Of a DNA stretch of 64,000 bases, positions 24,450 to 32,368 are shown piece after piece. Where the stretch lies: positions 372,001-436,000 of the forward strand of contig NZ_JABBYG020000002.1 in the NCBI RefSeq assembly GCF_012935325.2, given 5' to 3'. Within the stretch, counting starts at the first letter, position 1. The number at the start of each line of letters is the position of its first letter. Below the pieces are notes generated by a model. The model did not search any database, had not been told where the DNA came from, and worked only from the letters and a program-made list of their open reading frames with translations. Position numbers and translations under genes: made by a program. Source of the stretch: Paenibacillus sp. PL91. Its GTDB lineage: Bacteria > Bacillota > Bacilli > Paenibacillales > Paenibacillaceae.

Positions 24450-24815
24450 TTTTCCTCCCTCGTATACGTCTATATAGACATAAAAAATCCTTCTTGCCCC
24501 AAGGGACGAGAAGGATTAGCTCGCGGTACCACCCTCGTTAGAGTATGTCTGTCATTCAATGACCTTAATCATTGGGACTCGAGCAATACTCTCACTTCGT
24601 TGTTGATAACGGAGACGGGCTCCGAAGTGAACTACTACGGCTTTCGTCAGCTGCCTTATCAGGCAAATACTGATCGTTAGCATCGGTTCCTTCACTTAGC
24701 TCCAGGCGGTAATTCAACATGCGGCGCATACCGGTTTCCACCACCCACCGGCTCTCTGAAATTACGATTCGCTGTCTACTCATGCCCTTCAAAGCATTGA
24801 TTAGATAAAACATTA
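24450..24815 (-). ncRNA. T-box riboswitch upstream of tyrS
   Basis: Fills the 479-base gap before tyrS. The conserved T-box GGGTGGTACCGCG lies at about 24524-24536. An AG-box region (CAGAGAG) and Stem I precede it. The specifier reads AATTACCGC, giving a tyrosine TAC codon at 24709-24711. A terminator stem AATCCTTCT/AGAAGGATT with a T tail (about 24481-24518) ends the leader. Uncharged tRNA-Tyr would favour the antiterminator and allow tyrS transcription. Confidence 0.93.
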
Positions 24816-24820
24816 TAGAT

Positions 24821-24850
24821 TTTATACCATAGTACAAAGCAGGAAGTCAA
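24821..24850 (-). promoter_or_regulatory. Sigma-A promoter of the tyrS T-box transcript
   Basis: Minus strand: -35 TTGACT (24845-24850), 18-base spacer, -10 TATAAA (24821-24826). Confidence 0.6.
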
Positions 24851-24883
24851 TGCTGTTAAAGCATGCGTTACTTTGGTGATTTA

Positions 24884-24892
24884 TGTTATAAT
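24884..24892 (+). promoter_or_regulatory. Extended -10 promoter of the class A PBP gene
   Basis: TGTTATAAT is a consensus extended -10 element 32 bases before the start codon. Divergent from the tyrS promoter. Confidence 0.55.
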
Positions 24893-24923
24893 AGGTGTGC
24901 TATTTGGAGGAGGAGTCATAAAA

Positions 24924-27900
24924 ATGCAAGAGGATCGTCAACCGTCGCCAGTCAAAAGAAGCAAATGGCGTACATTCGGAATCGTAACATTTATAACAGT
25001 CAAATGGATGGTATACTTCGGAATCTTCATCGGATTGCTTGCAGGCGGCGCAGTTACTGGCTATGTTGCAGCACTCGTGAAAAATGAGGAGGTAAGGCCT
25101 CGGACCGTCATTGAAGAAAAAGTCGGCGAAAATGCCATCACCGGGTTCGTTTATTTCAATGATGATACACTTGTCGGACAGCTTAGAACGTCTGAGGATC
25201 GGATGATCATTACATACGATGATTTACCGCCTCAAGTTATCAATGCCGTACTCGGTATTGAAGACAACAACTTTTTCGAGCACAAAGGGGTAGACATCAA
25301 CGGACTTGGACGCGCCGTGAAGCAAAAGCTTCTTAACGAGGATACGCAAACCGGGGGAAGCACGCTTACCCAGCAGCTAGCTCGCCGCGTATTTCTAAGC
25401 TTGGACAAAACGGACAGCCGTAAGATCAAGGAAATATTTTTGTCCCTGCGCATGGAGCGCTATCTAACGAAGGAAGAAATTTTAACGGCTTACTTGAACA
25501 AGGTTCCGTTTGGAAACGGTTCTAGCGGCTACAATCTATTCGGTATTAAAGCAGCAGCAAAAGGTATTTTTAATATTTCCGATCTTAACCAACTAAATCT
25601 TGCGCAGTCTGCCTATCTGGCAGGTCTCCCGCAGCGGCCTTCAGCCTACACTGCATTCACGGGAAAAGGTCAATTCAACCAAGGCGGATTCGACTTGGCG
25701 CTTGGCCGGCAACGGACCGTGCTGATGCGGATGTTCGAGACGGGCCGCATCACGCAGCAGGAATACGATGAAGCGCTCAAATTCGACATTCGGAAGACGC
25801 TAGCCAAGCCATCTGAGAAAGCCTATACGACTTATCCTTATTTGATGCTTGAAGCAGAACGCCAAGCAGCGGAAATTATGCTTATGGCGCAGGATAAGAC
25901 GTTGACGAAAGCTGATCTTCGCAAAAAGGAAAATGCCGCGTTAATCGAGGAAGCCCGTGATCATCTGCTTCGCGGCGGTTATCATGTCTATACGACGATT
26001 GACAAGGATATCTATCAGCTTATGCGTGAGATCGGCAGCAACGATGAAAACTTCTCACCTTACAGTGAGGAAAAAGGTCTCGAGCAAATCGCAGCGATTA
26101 TGCTGGATCACAAAACCGGAGCCATCGTCGGAATGCTCGAAGGCCGCGACTTTTACGAGGAGCAGCTAAACTATGCTACTCAAATGACTAGGCAGCCAGG
26201 CTCTACCATGAAAACGCTAGCCGCCTATTTGCCTGCTATTGAACAAGGCCTTATCCAGCCTGCCAGCATCATTGATGATGCACCGATCGTCCTCAAGGAC
26301 GGTCAGAAGGGCTTCCATATCCCGATGAACGTCAACCGGAAGTTTGCGGGTCTCGTTACGGCGCGGGAAGCATTAAACCGATCATTGAATTTGCCAGCCT
26401 TGAAAATTTTTAATGAAGAAGTCAAAATCGAAAATGCTTGGGCTTTTGTCAAAAAGCTCGGCATTACGACGCTCCAGCCGGAAGATGCCTATGCGCAAAC
26501 CGGCGTAATCGGAGGATTAAGCATCGGCACATCCGTGGAAGAGCTTACGAATGCTTACGGCTCCATTCCGAACAAAGGCGTGTTCAATGATGCTTATATG
26601 ATTTCAAGAATAACCGATGCCAACGGCAAGATCGTATACGAGCACAAGCAAGAGCCAAAACGCGTGTTCTCGGAGCAAAGCGCATTCCTGATGACCGATA
26701 TGCTGTCTACCGTTATATCGGACAGAAGCGGCTCTGCCAACAAGCTAAAATCACAATTCAAGAAATACGGCGAAATCCCGATTGCCGGTAAAACAGGCTC
26801 GACACAAAGCTATGGCGACGTATGGTTTATGGGCTTCTCGCCTGATATTACCTTAGGTGTGTGGTCCGGCTATGAAGAGCAGGTTAACTCCCTCTCGGAG
26901 AACGGCAAAGCAAGAGCCCGTTCAATATGGGCGTTAATTATGAACAAACTAGCAGAAACAAAACCAGAAATTTTCGTAACCGATAAATTCGAGCGGCCTT
27001 CCGGCGTCGTCAAAGCGACAGTGTCCAGCGCAAGCGGCTTGCTGCCAAGCCAATTAACGAAGGAAGCCGGCATGCTCGTAACCGATTGGTTCAACAAAAA
27101 GGATATTCCGAAGAAAACAGACGATACTCTAGTTAAGATGGCGTATATTACTTACGAGGGTGTAAATTACGTCCCTAACCCCGCTACGCCAAGCGATATG
27201 GTTAAAGAGCAAATCGTCATTAAACGAAAAAAACCTTTAGATGTCCTGATGGATGAAATCAGAGCTGCCCAATCCAAATTACCGGCAAAAAGCCGGCGTC
27301 CGATATCGGTATACTTGCCTGCGGACGCGGAAAACAATGCGCCTTCCAAGCCAGATCCGCGTAACGATGACGGTGCTGCTCCACCGCCTCCTGCAAGCAT
27401 TAAGCTGCAATCAACGGATGGTGTGCTCATTTTGACATTTAGTGAAAGTTCAGCTAAGGATGTCGTTGGTTATCGCGTCTACAGATCGATTAATCAGGGC
27501 GCTTACGAGAAGCAAGGAGGATCCATCATTGCTGGTGACGAGAAGCGGATGAAGTTCAACACCTCCAGCTCTCAGAGCTATACGTATTACGTGACTGCGG
27601 TAGATGTCGTCGGCAAAGAATCCGCTCCAAGCCAGTTGGTTCAGTATGGAAATACGCCTGTCATCCCAGATCCGCCTGAGGGCGGCGATAATCCGGGAGG
27701 AGAGCAGCCAGGCACAGCAGCGCCTGCTGCTCCAACAGGCTTAAAGGCTGCAAAAACGGATCTTAGCGTACGCTTAACTTGGGCGTCTAACAGCGTCTCA
27801 GATCAAGTGGTACAGTATCATGTATACTATAGCTCAAATAATGATGGTCAATATTCGAAGATCGCTTCCACCTCGGAAACAAGCTTTGAATATGTTGCAC

Positions 27901-27983
27901 CGCTCGTAACAGGAAGCTTCTATGTAACTTCGGAAAATGCAAGTGGCGAATCTGCACCATCCTCGAAGCAAACCATCAGTTAG
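24924..27983 (+). CDS. Class A penicillin-binding protein 1A/1B with two FN3 domains
   Basis: A 1019-residue bifunctional peptidoglycan synthase. A short basic cytoplasmic tail and one membrane anchor (about 25-55) are followed by the GT51 glycosyltransferase (EDNNFFEHKG near 112, GGSTLTQQLAR near 145), then the transpeptidase with SxxK in GSTMK (about 427), SLN and KTGST (about 621). After a Pro-rich linker (about 790-815) come two fibronectin type III domains (about 818-905 and 932-1019), separated by a PPEGGDNPGGEQPG hinge. FN3 tails occur in several Bacillales PBPs and probably bind wall polymers. The ATG at 24924 follows GGAGGAGGAG. It matches the PonA/PbpF class, and the exact paralogue is not certain. 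Confidence 0.93.
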   Translation: MQEDRQPSPVKRSKWRTFGIVTFITVKWMVYFGIFIGLLAGGAVTGYVAALVKNEEVRPRTVIEEKVGENAITGFVYFNDDTLVGQLRTSEDRMIITYDDLPPQVINAVLGIEDNNFFEHKGVDINGLGRAVKQKLLNEDTQTGGSTLTQQLARRVFLSLDKTDSRKIKEIFLSLRMERYLTKEEILTAYLNKVPFGNGSSGYNLFGIKAAAKGIFNISDLNQLNLAQSAYLAGLPQRPSAYTAFTGKGQFNQGGFDLALGRQRTVLMRMFETGRITQQEYDEALKFDIRKTLAKPSEKAYTTYPYLMLEAERQAAEIMLMAQDKTLTKADLRKKENAALIEEARDHLLRGGYHVYTTIDKDIYQLMREIGSNDENFSPYSEEKGLEQIAAIMLDHKTGAIVGMLEGRDFYEEQLNYATQMTRQPGSTMKTLAAYLPAIEQGLIQPASIIDDAPIVLKDGQKGFHIPMNVNRKFAGLVTAREALNRSLNLPALKIFNEEVKIENAWAFVKKLGITTLQPEDAYAQTGVIGGLSIGTSVEELTNAYGSIPNKGVFNDAYMISRITDANGKIVYEHKQEPKRVFSEQSAFLMTDMLSTVISDRSGSANKLKSQFKKYGEIPIAGKTGSTQSYGDVWFMGFSPDITLGVWSGYEEQVNSLSENGKARARSIWALIMNKLAETKPEIFVTDKFERPSGVVKATVSSASGLLPSQLTKEAGMLVTDWFNKKDIPKKTDDTLVKMAYITYEGVNYVPNPATPSDMVKEQIVIKRKKPLDVLMDEIRAAQSKLPAKSRRPISVYLPADAENNAPSKPDPRNDDGAAPPPPASIKLQSTDGVLILTFSESSAKDVVGYRVYRSINQGAYEKQGGSIIAGDEKRMKFNTSSSQSYTYYVTAVDVVGKESAPSQLVQYGNTPVIPDPPEGGDNPGGEQPGTAAPAAPTGLKAAKTDLSVRLTWASNSVSDQVVQYHVYYSSNNDGQYSKIASTSETSFEYVAPLVTGSFYVTSENASGESAPSSKQTIS

Positions 27984-28038
27984 CAAGTACTTGTTGCTTC
28001 GACCGTAAGTAAGGCTAGTCACATAAGGCCATTTAGTC

Positions 28039-28078
28039 AAAAAGGCAGCAGCCTCGTAAGAGGCTGCTGCCTTTTTTT
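28039..28078. terminator. Bidirectional terminator, PBP / aldo-keto reductase
   Basis: A perfect 17-bp stem (28039-28055 with 28060-28076), loop GTAA, T tail on the plus strand. It abuts the TGA stop of the reductase on the minus strand. Confidence 0.9.
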
Positions 28079-29037
28079 CATATGACATAGGATGAATCCG
28101 TTTCAAATAATCGGCTGATTTGCTCAAAGTCTTCTCTTGATAAGCTCCATTTTGCAGCAGCAACATTTTCCTCAACCTGCTTAATCGTTTTTGCGCCTGC
28201 AATGACGCTCGATACTTCCTTCCGATATAACAGCCAATTTATGGATACCTGATTAAGCGGCTTTCCGATAGCTCTTGCTATACCCGTAAACGTTTCAATG
28301 ACCACCAAATTTTTAATAAACTGTTGTTCAGAAAATAACGGGTTAAGCTGCGCTCGCACATCTGTCTGAGGGAGCCTCGTTAAATAGTTGAATTTACCCG
28401 TCAACAAGCCTTGCGCCAGTGGGCTATACGGAATAAAACCGATATTCAGCTGTTTGACATAAGGCAGCGCTGCATGCTCTACGTCTCGTTGAAACAGGTT
28501 ATATGGCGATTGCAAAGAAACGATAGAACTAACCGTTTGCGCAGCAACTAATTGCTGAACATTGAAGTTTGAAACGCCGATATAGCGTATCTTTCCCTCT
28601 TCCACTAACTGATTCAACGATTCGAATGTCTCTTCGATTGGTATATTGTTGCTTGGATCAGGTGCTTGAACTTGATACAAATCAATATAGTCCGTATTTA
28701 AACGCCGCAGGCTCTCCTCTACTTCGCGCACGATATTCGCCTTTGCTGCTTTAATGCTCCCCTTCTCATGTTCGTGCCAGGCGAGGCCAGCTTTTGTCGC
28801 GATAATGACTTTTTCACGGACAGGCTGAAGTACTTTTCCAAGCGTTTGCTCGGAGTGCCCCAAACCATAAACAGGTGATGTATCAAAAAAGGTAATGCCC
28901 AAATCATATGCACGATGTATGGCGGCCTCAACCTCGTGATCATCGACCTCGCCCCAGCCCTTCTTCCCGGCAGCCCAAGCGCCAAAGCCAATAACTGAGG
29001 GAAACAGCTCGCTATTTCCTAATTTCCGTTTCTCCAA
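28078..29037 (-). CDS. Aldo/keto reductase family protein with an altered catalytic tetrad
   Basis: A 319-residue TIM-barrel oxidoreductase of the AKR superfamily (NADPH-dependent carbonyl reduction). The Asp and Tyr of the tetrad are in FFDTSPVYGLG (about 50-60), and the Lys in IIATKAG (about 79-85). The position normally held by histidine (YQxHxPDP) reads LYQVQAPDP, giving Gln. The cofactor loop near the C-terminus is VSSVIAGAKTIKQVEEN. Start TTG at 29037, eight bases after AAGGAGG. Related sugar-type or YccK/IolS-like AKRs are common in Firmicutes. The substrate is unknown, and the loss of His may lower or change activity. Monocistronic. Confidence 0.88.
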   Translation of the reverse strand: MEKRKLGNSELFPSVIGFGAWAAGKKGWGEVDDHEVEAAIHRAYDLGITFFDTSPVYGLGHSEQTLGKVLQPVREKVIIATKAGLAWHEHEKGSIKAAKANIVREVEESLRRLNTDYIDLYQVQAPDPSNNIPIEETFESLNQLVEEGKIRYIGVSNFNVQQLVAAQTVSSIVSLQSPYNLFQRDVEHAALPYVKQLNIGFIPYSPLAQGLLTGKFNYLTRLPQTDVRAQLNPLFSEQQFIKNLVVIETFTGIARAIGKPLNQVSINWLLYRKEVSSVIAGAKTIKQVEENVAAAKWSLSREDFEQISRLFETDSSYVI

Positions 29038-29230
29038 CTAGCCTGCCTCCTTATCATAATTATTCCCATCCGTTTACTAGGATCTAACAACATTATAAAG
29101 GTGCACACATGAATGTCAATCCATTTTCTTCAAAATGCAATGCATAGACAGCTTTCTCCTCCTTATGATAAAATTTATTGATTACATAAACGAAAAATTT
29201 TATATTTTATCTTAGGAGGGAGCAATAACG

Positions 29231-29614
29231 ATGGCTAACAGACGCTTGGATCATGTTGGAGTAATGGTGAAAGATATTGAGGCTTCCATAGCCTTCTATA
29301 CCAACATCATCGGTTTTGAGCTTAAAGGGCGCACGCTTCATACAAATGGGGTTATTGAGCTCGCTTTTCTCGGCTTTGGCGAAACGGATGAGACGGAGCT
29401 GGAGCTAATCCAGGGTTATAACGATAGCCTTCCGATTGAAGGCAAGGTGCATCATTTCGCCGTTACCGTTGACGATGTGGAAGCGGAGTTCGAACGTCTG
29501 AAGCAGCTCGACGTATCCTTTGTTGATGAAGAGATTACGACGCTTCCGAACGGTTATAAGTACTTTTTCGTAAGCGGGCTTGATGGCGAGCGGATTGAGC
29601 TATTCCAGCGGTAA
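29231..29614 (+). CDS. VOC-family (glyoxalase I-like) protein
   Basis: A 127-residue vicinal-oxygen-chelate protein made of two beta-alpha-beta-beta-beta modules. The metal ligands expected of glyoxalase I are in place: His in RLDHVGVMV (about 8), Glu in ELELIQG (about 59), His in VHHFAVTVDD (about 76) and Glu in ERIELFQR near the C-terminus. That makes lactoylglutathione-lyase or methylglyoxal-type chemistry possible, probably with bacillithiol or another cofactor, but this is inference. The ATG at 29231 follows TAGGAGGG. Monocistronic with a terminator shared with acsA. Confidence 0.88.
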   Translation: MANRRLDHVGVMVKDIEASIAFYTNIIGFELKGRTLHTNGVIELAFLGFGETDETELELIQGYNDSLPIEGKVHHFAVTVDDVEAEFERLKQLDVSFVDEEITTLPNGYKYFFVSGLDGERIELFQR

Positions 29615-29622
29615 TTTACTGA

Positions 29623-29664
29623 AAAAGAGAGGATGCCTCCTGAACGGGAGACATCCTCTCTTTT
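29623..29664. terminator. Bidirectional terminator, VOC gene / acsA
   Basis: A 13-bp perfect stem AAAAGAGAGGATG (29623-29635) with 29652-29664, and a short inner TCC/GGA pairing. Confidence 0.88.
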
Positions 29665-29676
29665 ATGGTAATGATC

Positions 29677-31401
29677 TTAATCCTCGATCGTGGACAAATC
29701 GCCAGTTGGCAAATTCAGCTCCCACGCTTTCAGTACGCGGCGCATGATTTTACCGCTTCGTGTTTTTGGAAGCTTGTCCTTAAACTCGATTTCTCTAGGC
29801 GCAGCATGCGCGGATAATCCTACTTTTACGAATTGCGATATTTCCTGCTTCAATTCATCTGATGCCACATATCCTTCGCGCAGCGCGATAAACGCTTTAA
29901 TAATTTCCCCACGCATCGGGTCCGGCTTGCCGATTACGCCCGCCTCCGCTACCGCCGGATGCTCGACCAGCTTGCTCTCTACCTCGAATGGTCCAACACG
30001 CTCACCCGCTGTATTGATAACATCGTCGATACGTCCTTGGAACCAGAAATATCCGTCTTCATCCATATACGCGGAATCACCCGAGATATACCAGCCTTTC
30101 AGGTAGAAATACTCTTCGTATTTAGAAGGATTATTCCACACCTTGCGCATCATGGACGGCCATGGGGTTTGAATCGCAAGATTACCCATACGATATGGCG
30201 GAACCTCATTGCCGCTATCGTCAATAATCGCAGCTTTAATTCCCGGAAGAGGCTTACCCATAGAACCTGGCTTGATATCCATGCTTGGATAGTTGCAAAT
30301 AAGCTGGCCGCCAGTCTCCGTCATCCACCATGTGTCATGAATGCGTTGGCCATATACCTTCATTCCCCAACGAACGACTTCTGGATTGAGCGGCTCTCCA
30401 ACGCTTAGCACATGCCGCAGGCTTGTCAGATTGAACTGCTGCGAAATATCGTCGCCAGCACCCATCAGCATGCGGAAAGCTGTTGGTGCGCTATACCAAA
30501 CCGTGACGCCGTATTTCTGAATAACGCCATACCAATCGCTTGGGCTAAAGCGTCCGCCTCGAATGACATTCGTTGCGCCGTTCAGCCAAGGTGCAAATAT
30601 ACCGTACGATGTGCCAGTAACCCAGCCTGGATCGGCAGTGCACCAATAAATATCATTCTCTTTCAAATCAAGCACAATTTGTCCTGTATACATATGTTGA
30701 ACCATCGCATTTTGTACATGGTAGACGCCTTTGGGCTTACCTGTCGAGCCGGAGGTATAATGTAAAATAAGGCCATCCTCACGGTCAAGCCATTCGATTT
30801 CCGCTTCATCCGATGCAATTGCCATCTCTTCCGCAAAATCGATAATGCCCTCTTCCTTCGGCACATCCTGACCGAATACGATAATATGTTTCAAGTTTGG
30901 CAGCTCATCGCGCTTTATTCGTTGGAATAAAGCAGGCGTCGTAATAATCGCAGTAGCTTCGCTATCCTGCAGCCTGTCCTTTACTGCCGTCTCCATAAAC
31001 GCTTCGAATAAAGGCCCTACAACTGCGCCAATCTTCAACGCGCCAAGCGCACTGAAATAAAGCTCTGGCGTCCTAGGCATAAAAATAAAGACACGTTCGC
31101 CTTTCGAAACGCCAAGCTTGCGTAAAACGTTTGCAAAACGATTGGATTGCTTGCTCAGCTGTTCAAAAGTGTAGGATTCATCGCGCACACTATCACTGTA
31201 GTAGAGAGCGATTTTCCCGCCTTTGCCTTGCTCAACATGCCGATCGATGGCTTCATAAGCCATATTCACTTTTCCTGTCGTATGCCAGCTGAATTGACTT
31301 TCGATCTGACTCCAATCAAAAGAGTCTACTGCTGCTTCATAGCTCGGTAAGTTTGAATTTAGTGCCGTTGCTGGAATTCTTTCTTGATGCAAGTTGATCA
31401 T
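29677..31401 (-). CDS. acsA: Acetyl-CoA synthetase
   Basis: A 574-residue AMP-forming acetate-CoA ligase, slightly shorter than enteric Acs but equal to B. subtilis AcsA (about 572). Signatures: the P-loop-like YTSGSTGKPKG (about 213-223), DTWWMTETGG, GWYISGDSAYMDEDGY (about 430) and the C-terminal PKTRSGKIMRR (about 540-550), whose lysine is the acetylation site controlled by AcuA. It makes acetyl-CoA from acetate, and acts when glucose is exhausted. It is divergent from acuA-acuC, which encode its acetyltransferase and a deacetylase. A putative cre site lies in its 5' untranslated region, consistent with repression by CcpA, whose gene is 3 kb away. Confidence 0.96.
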   Translation of the reverse strand: MINLHQERIPATALNSNLPSYEAAVDSFDWSQIESQFSWHTTGKVNMAYEAIDRHVEQGKGGKIALYYSDSVRDESYTFEQLSKQSNRFANVLRKLGVSKGERVFIFMPRTPELYFSALGALKIGAVVGPLFEAFMETAVKDRLQDSEATAIITTPALFQRIKRDELPNLKHIIVFGQDVPKEEGIIDFAEEMAIASDEAEIEWLDREDGLILHYTSGSTGKPKGVYHVQNAMVQHMYTGQIVLDLKENDIYWCTADPGWVTGTSYGIFAPWLNGATNVIRGGRFSPSDWYGVIQKYGVTVWYSAPTAFRMLMGAGDDISQQFNLTSLRHVLSVGEPLNPEVVRWGMKVYGQRIHDTWWMTETGGQLICNYPSMDIKPGSMGKPLPGIKAAIIDDSGNEVPPYRMGNLAIQTPWPSMMRKVWNNPSKYEEYFYLKGWYISGDSAYMDEDGYFWFQGRIDDVINTAGERVGPFEVESKLVEHPAVAEAGVIGKPDPMRGEIIKAFIALREGYVASDELKQEISQFVKVGLSAHAAPREIEFKDKLPKTRSGKIMRRVLKAWELNLPTGDLSTIED

Positions 31402-31439
31402 ACTGTCACTCTCCCATCAAATCTGTGTGCTTCATCCAC

Positions 31440-31455
31440 AAGAATGCGCTTTCAT
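31440..31455 (-). promoter_or_regulatory. Putative CcpA-binding cre site in the acsA leader
   Basis: Minus-strand ATGAAAGCGCATTCTT matches the cre consensus WTGNAANCGNWWNCAW except at one position. It lies 39-54 bases upstream of the acsA start and downstream of its likely -10, a road-block position. Confidence 0.6.
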
Positions 31456-31524
31456 AAACTAGTCAAACCTGAGGCAAACAAGCTGACAGCTATAGGCACC
31501 CTTATCACTTCAACCGCCTAACCC

Positions 31525-31533
31525 ATTATAGCA
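31525..31533 (-). promoter_or_regulatory. Extended -10 promoter of acsA
   Basis: Minus strand TGCTATAAT, a consensus -10 with the TGN extension. The -35 is weak. It implies a leader of about 115 bases containing the cre site. Confidence 0.5.
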
Positions 31534-31641
31534 TAACCTATTTATTTTCGACTACGCTTTTCATTTTAACCAATGTTTGTTATAAAAGAATAGTAGGGGC
31601 ATGAGATCCGACAGCAGCCTATCAACAAAGGAGGTTCAGCC

Positions 31642-32277
31642 TTGGAACATCGAAAGCGTTTGCAGCGGGAACAGCTCGCTCTAGACGCAAGCCGTGAGCT
31701 AATTATCGAAGGACCCGTACCGCCTGAACGACTAGCAAATATGACGATGCACAAATCGCTAGACGCATTCCGCAGGCCGAATGAGCAGCATGATGCCCTT
31801 ATTGAAATCGCCGGATTGAGTGAAGGGCGAATCATATTAACCCGTGAGGGAGACGTTATTGTAGGCTATGTCACCTTCCATTATGCCGATGAGCTTGAAC
31901 GCTGGTCGGAAGGCGGAATGACCGATCTCATTGAGCTCGGAGCGATAGAGGTAGCAGATGATTATCGCGGCTGCGGCTTGGGCAAACGAATGATTCAGCT
32001 CGCTTTTGCAGAAGAGCAGCTAGAGAACGTAATCGTCTTTACGACTGAATATTATTGGCATTGGGATCTCGAAGGCACGAAGCTGAATGTATGGGATTAC
32101 CGCAAAATGATGGAGAAATTGATGCAATCCGTTGGAATGGTTTGGTACGCTACGGATGATCCCGAAATTTGCTCCCATCCCGCTAACTGTCTTATGGTGC
32201 GTATCGGCAAGGAGGTTCCGCTAAGCTCAGTGGAGCATTTTGACCGGGTTCGCTTTCGTCAACGATTTATGTATTAA
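31642..32277 (+). CDS. acuA: Protein acetyltransferase AcuA
   Basis: A 211-residue GNAT acetyltransferase almost identical in layout to B. subtilis AcuA (210 residues). AcuA inactivates AcsA by acetylating its C-terminal lysine. The acetyl-CoA pocket is ELGAIEVADDYRGCGLGKRM (about 100-119), followed by TTEYYWHWDLEGTKLNVW and a conserved PEICSHPANCLMVRIGK end. Start TTG at 31642 with AAAGGAGG upstream. The family begins MEH, as here. It is divergent from acsA and followed by acuC, with only the hairpin repeat tract between. The acuB gene that normally separates them is missing. Confidence 0.95.
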   Translation: MEHRKRLQREQLALDASRELIIEGPVPPERLANMTMHKSLDAFRRPNEQHDALIEIAGLSEGRIILTREGDVIVGYVTFHYADELERWSEGGMTDLIELGAIEVADDYRGCGLGKRMIQLAFAEEQLENVIVFTTEYYWHWDLEGTKLNVWDYRKMMEKLMQSVGMVWYATDDPEICSHPANCLMVRIGKEVPLSSVEHFDRVRFRQRFMY

Positions 32278-32362
32278 GCTCATGCTTACGAGGCAGGATT
32301 GCTACCGTGAACCTTAGCTTATGCTTACGAAGTAGGTTTGCTACCGCAAACCTTTTAGGAGG
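32275..32362 (+). repeat. Two tandem copies of the hairpin element between acuA and acuC
   Basis: The first, degenerate unit starts at the TAA stop of acuA. The second (about 32315-32353) holds ATGCTTACGAAGTAGG and the stem AGGTTTGC (32334-32341) / GCAAACCT (32346-32353) with loop TACC. It continues into TTTTAGGAGG (32353-32362), the acuC ribosome binding site. Confidence 0.93.
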
Positions 32363-32368
32363 ATAGGG

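Noticed and set aside
24592..24837. A minus-strand reading frame of 81 codons upstream of tyrS
   Set aside because: It lies inside the T-box leader, whose structure explains the sequence. No ribosome binding site.
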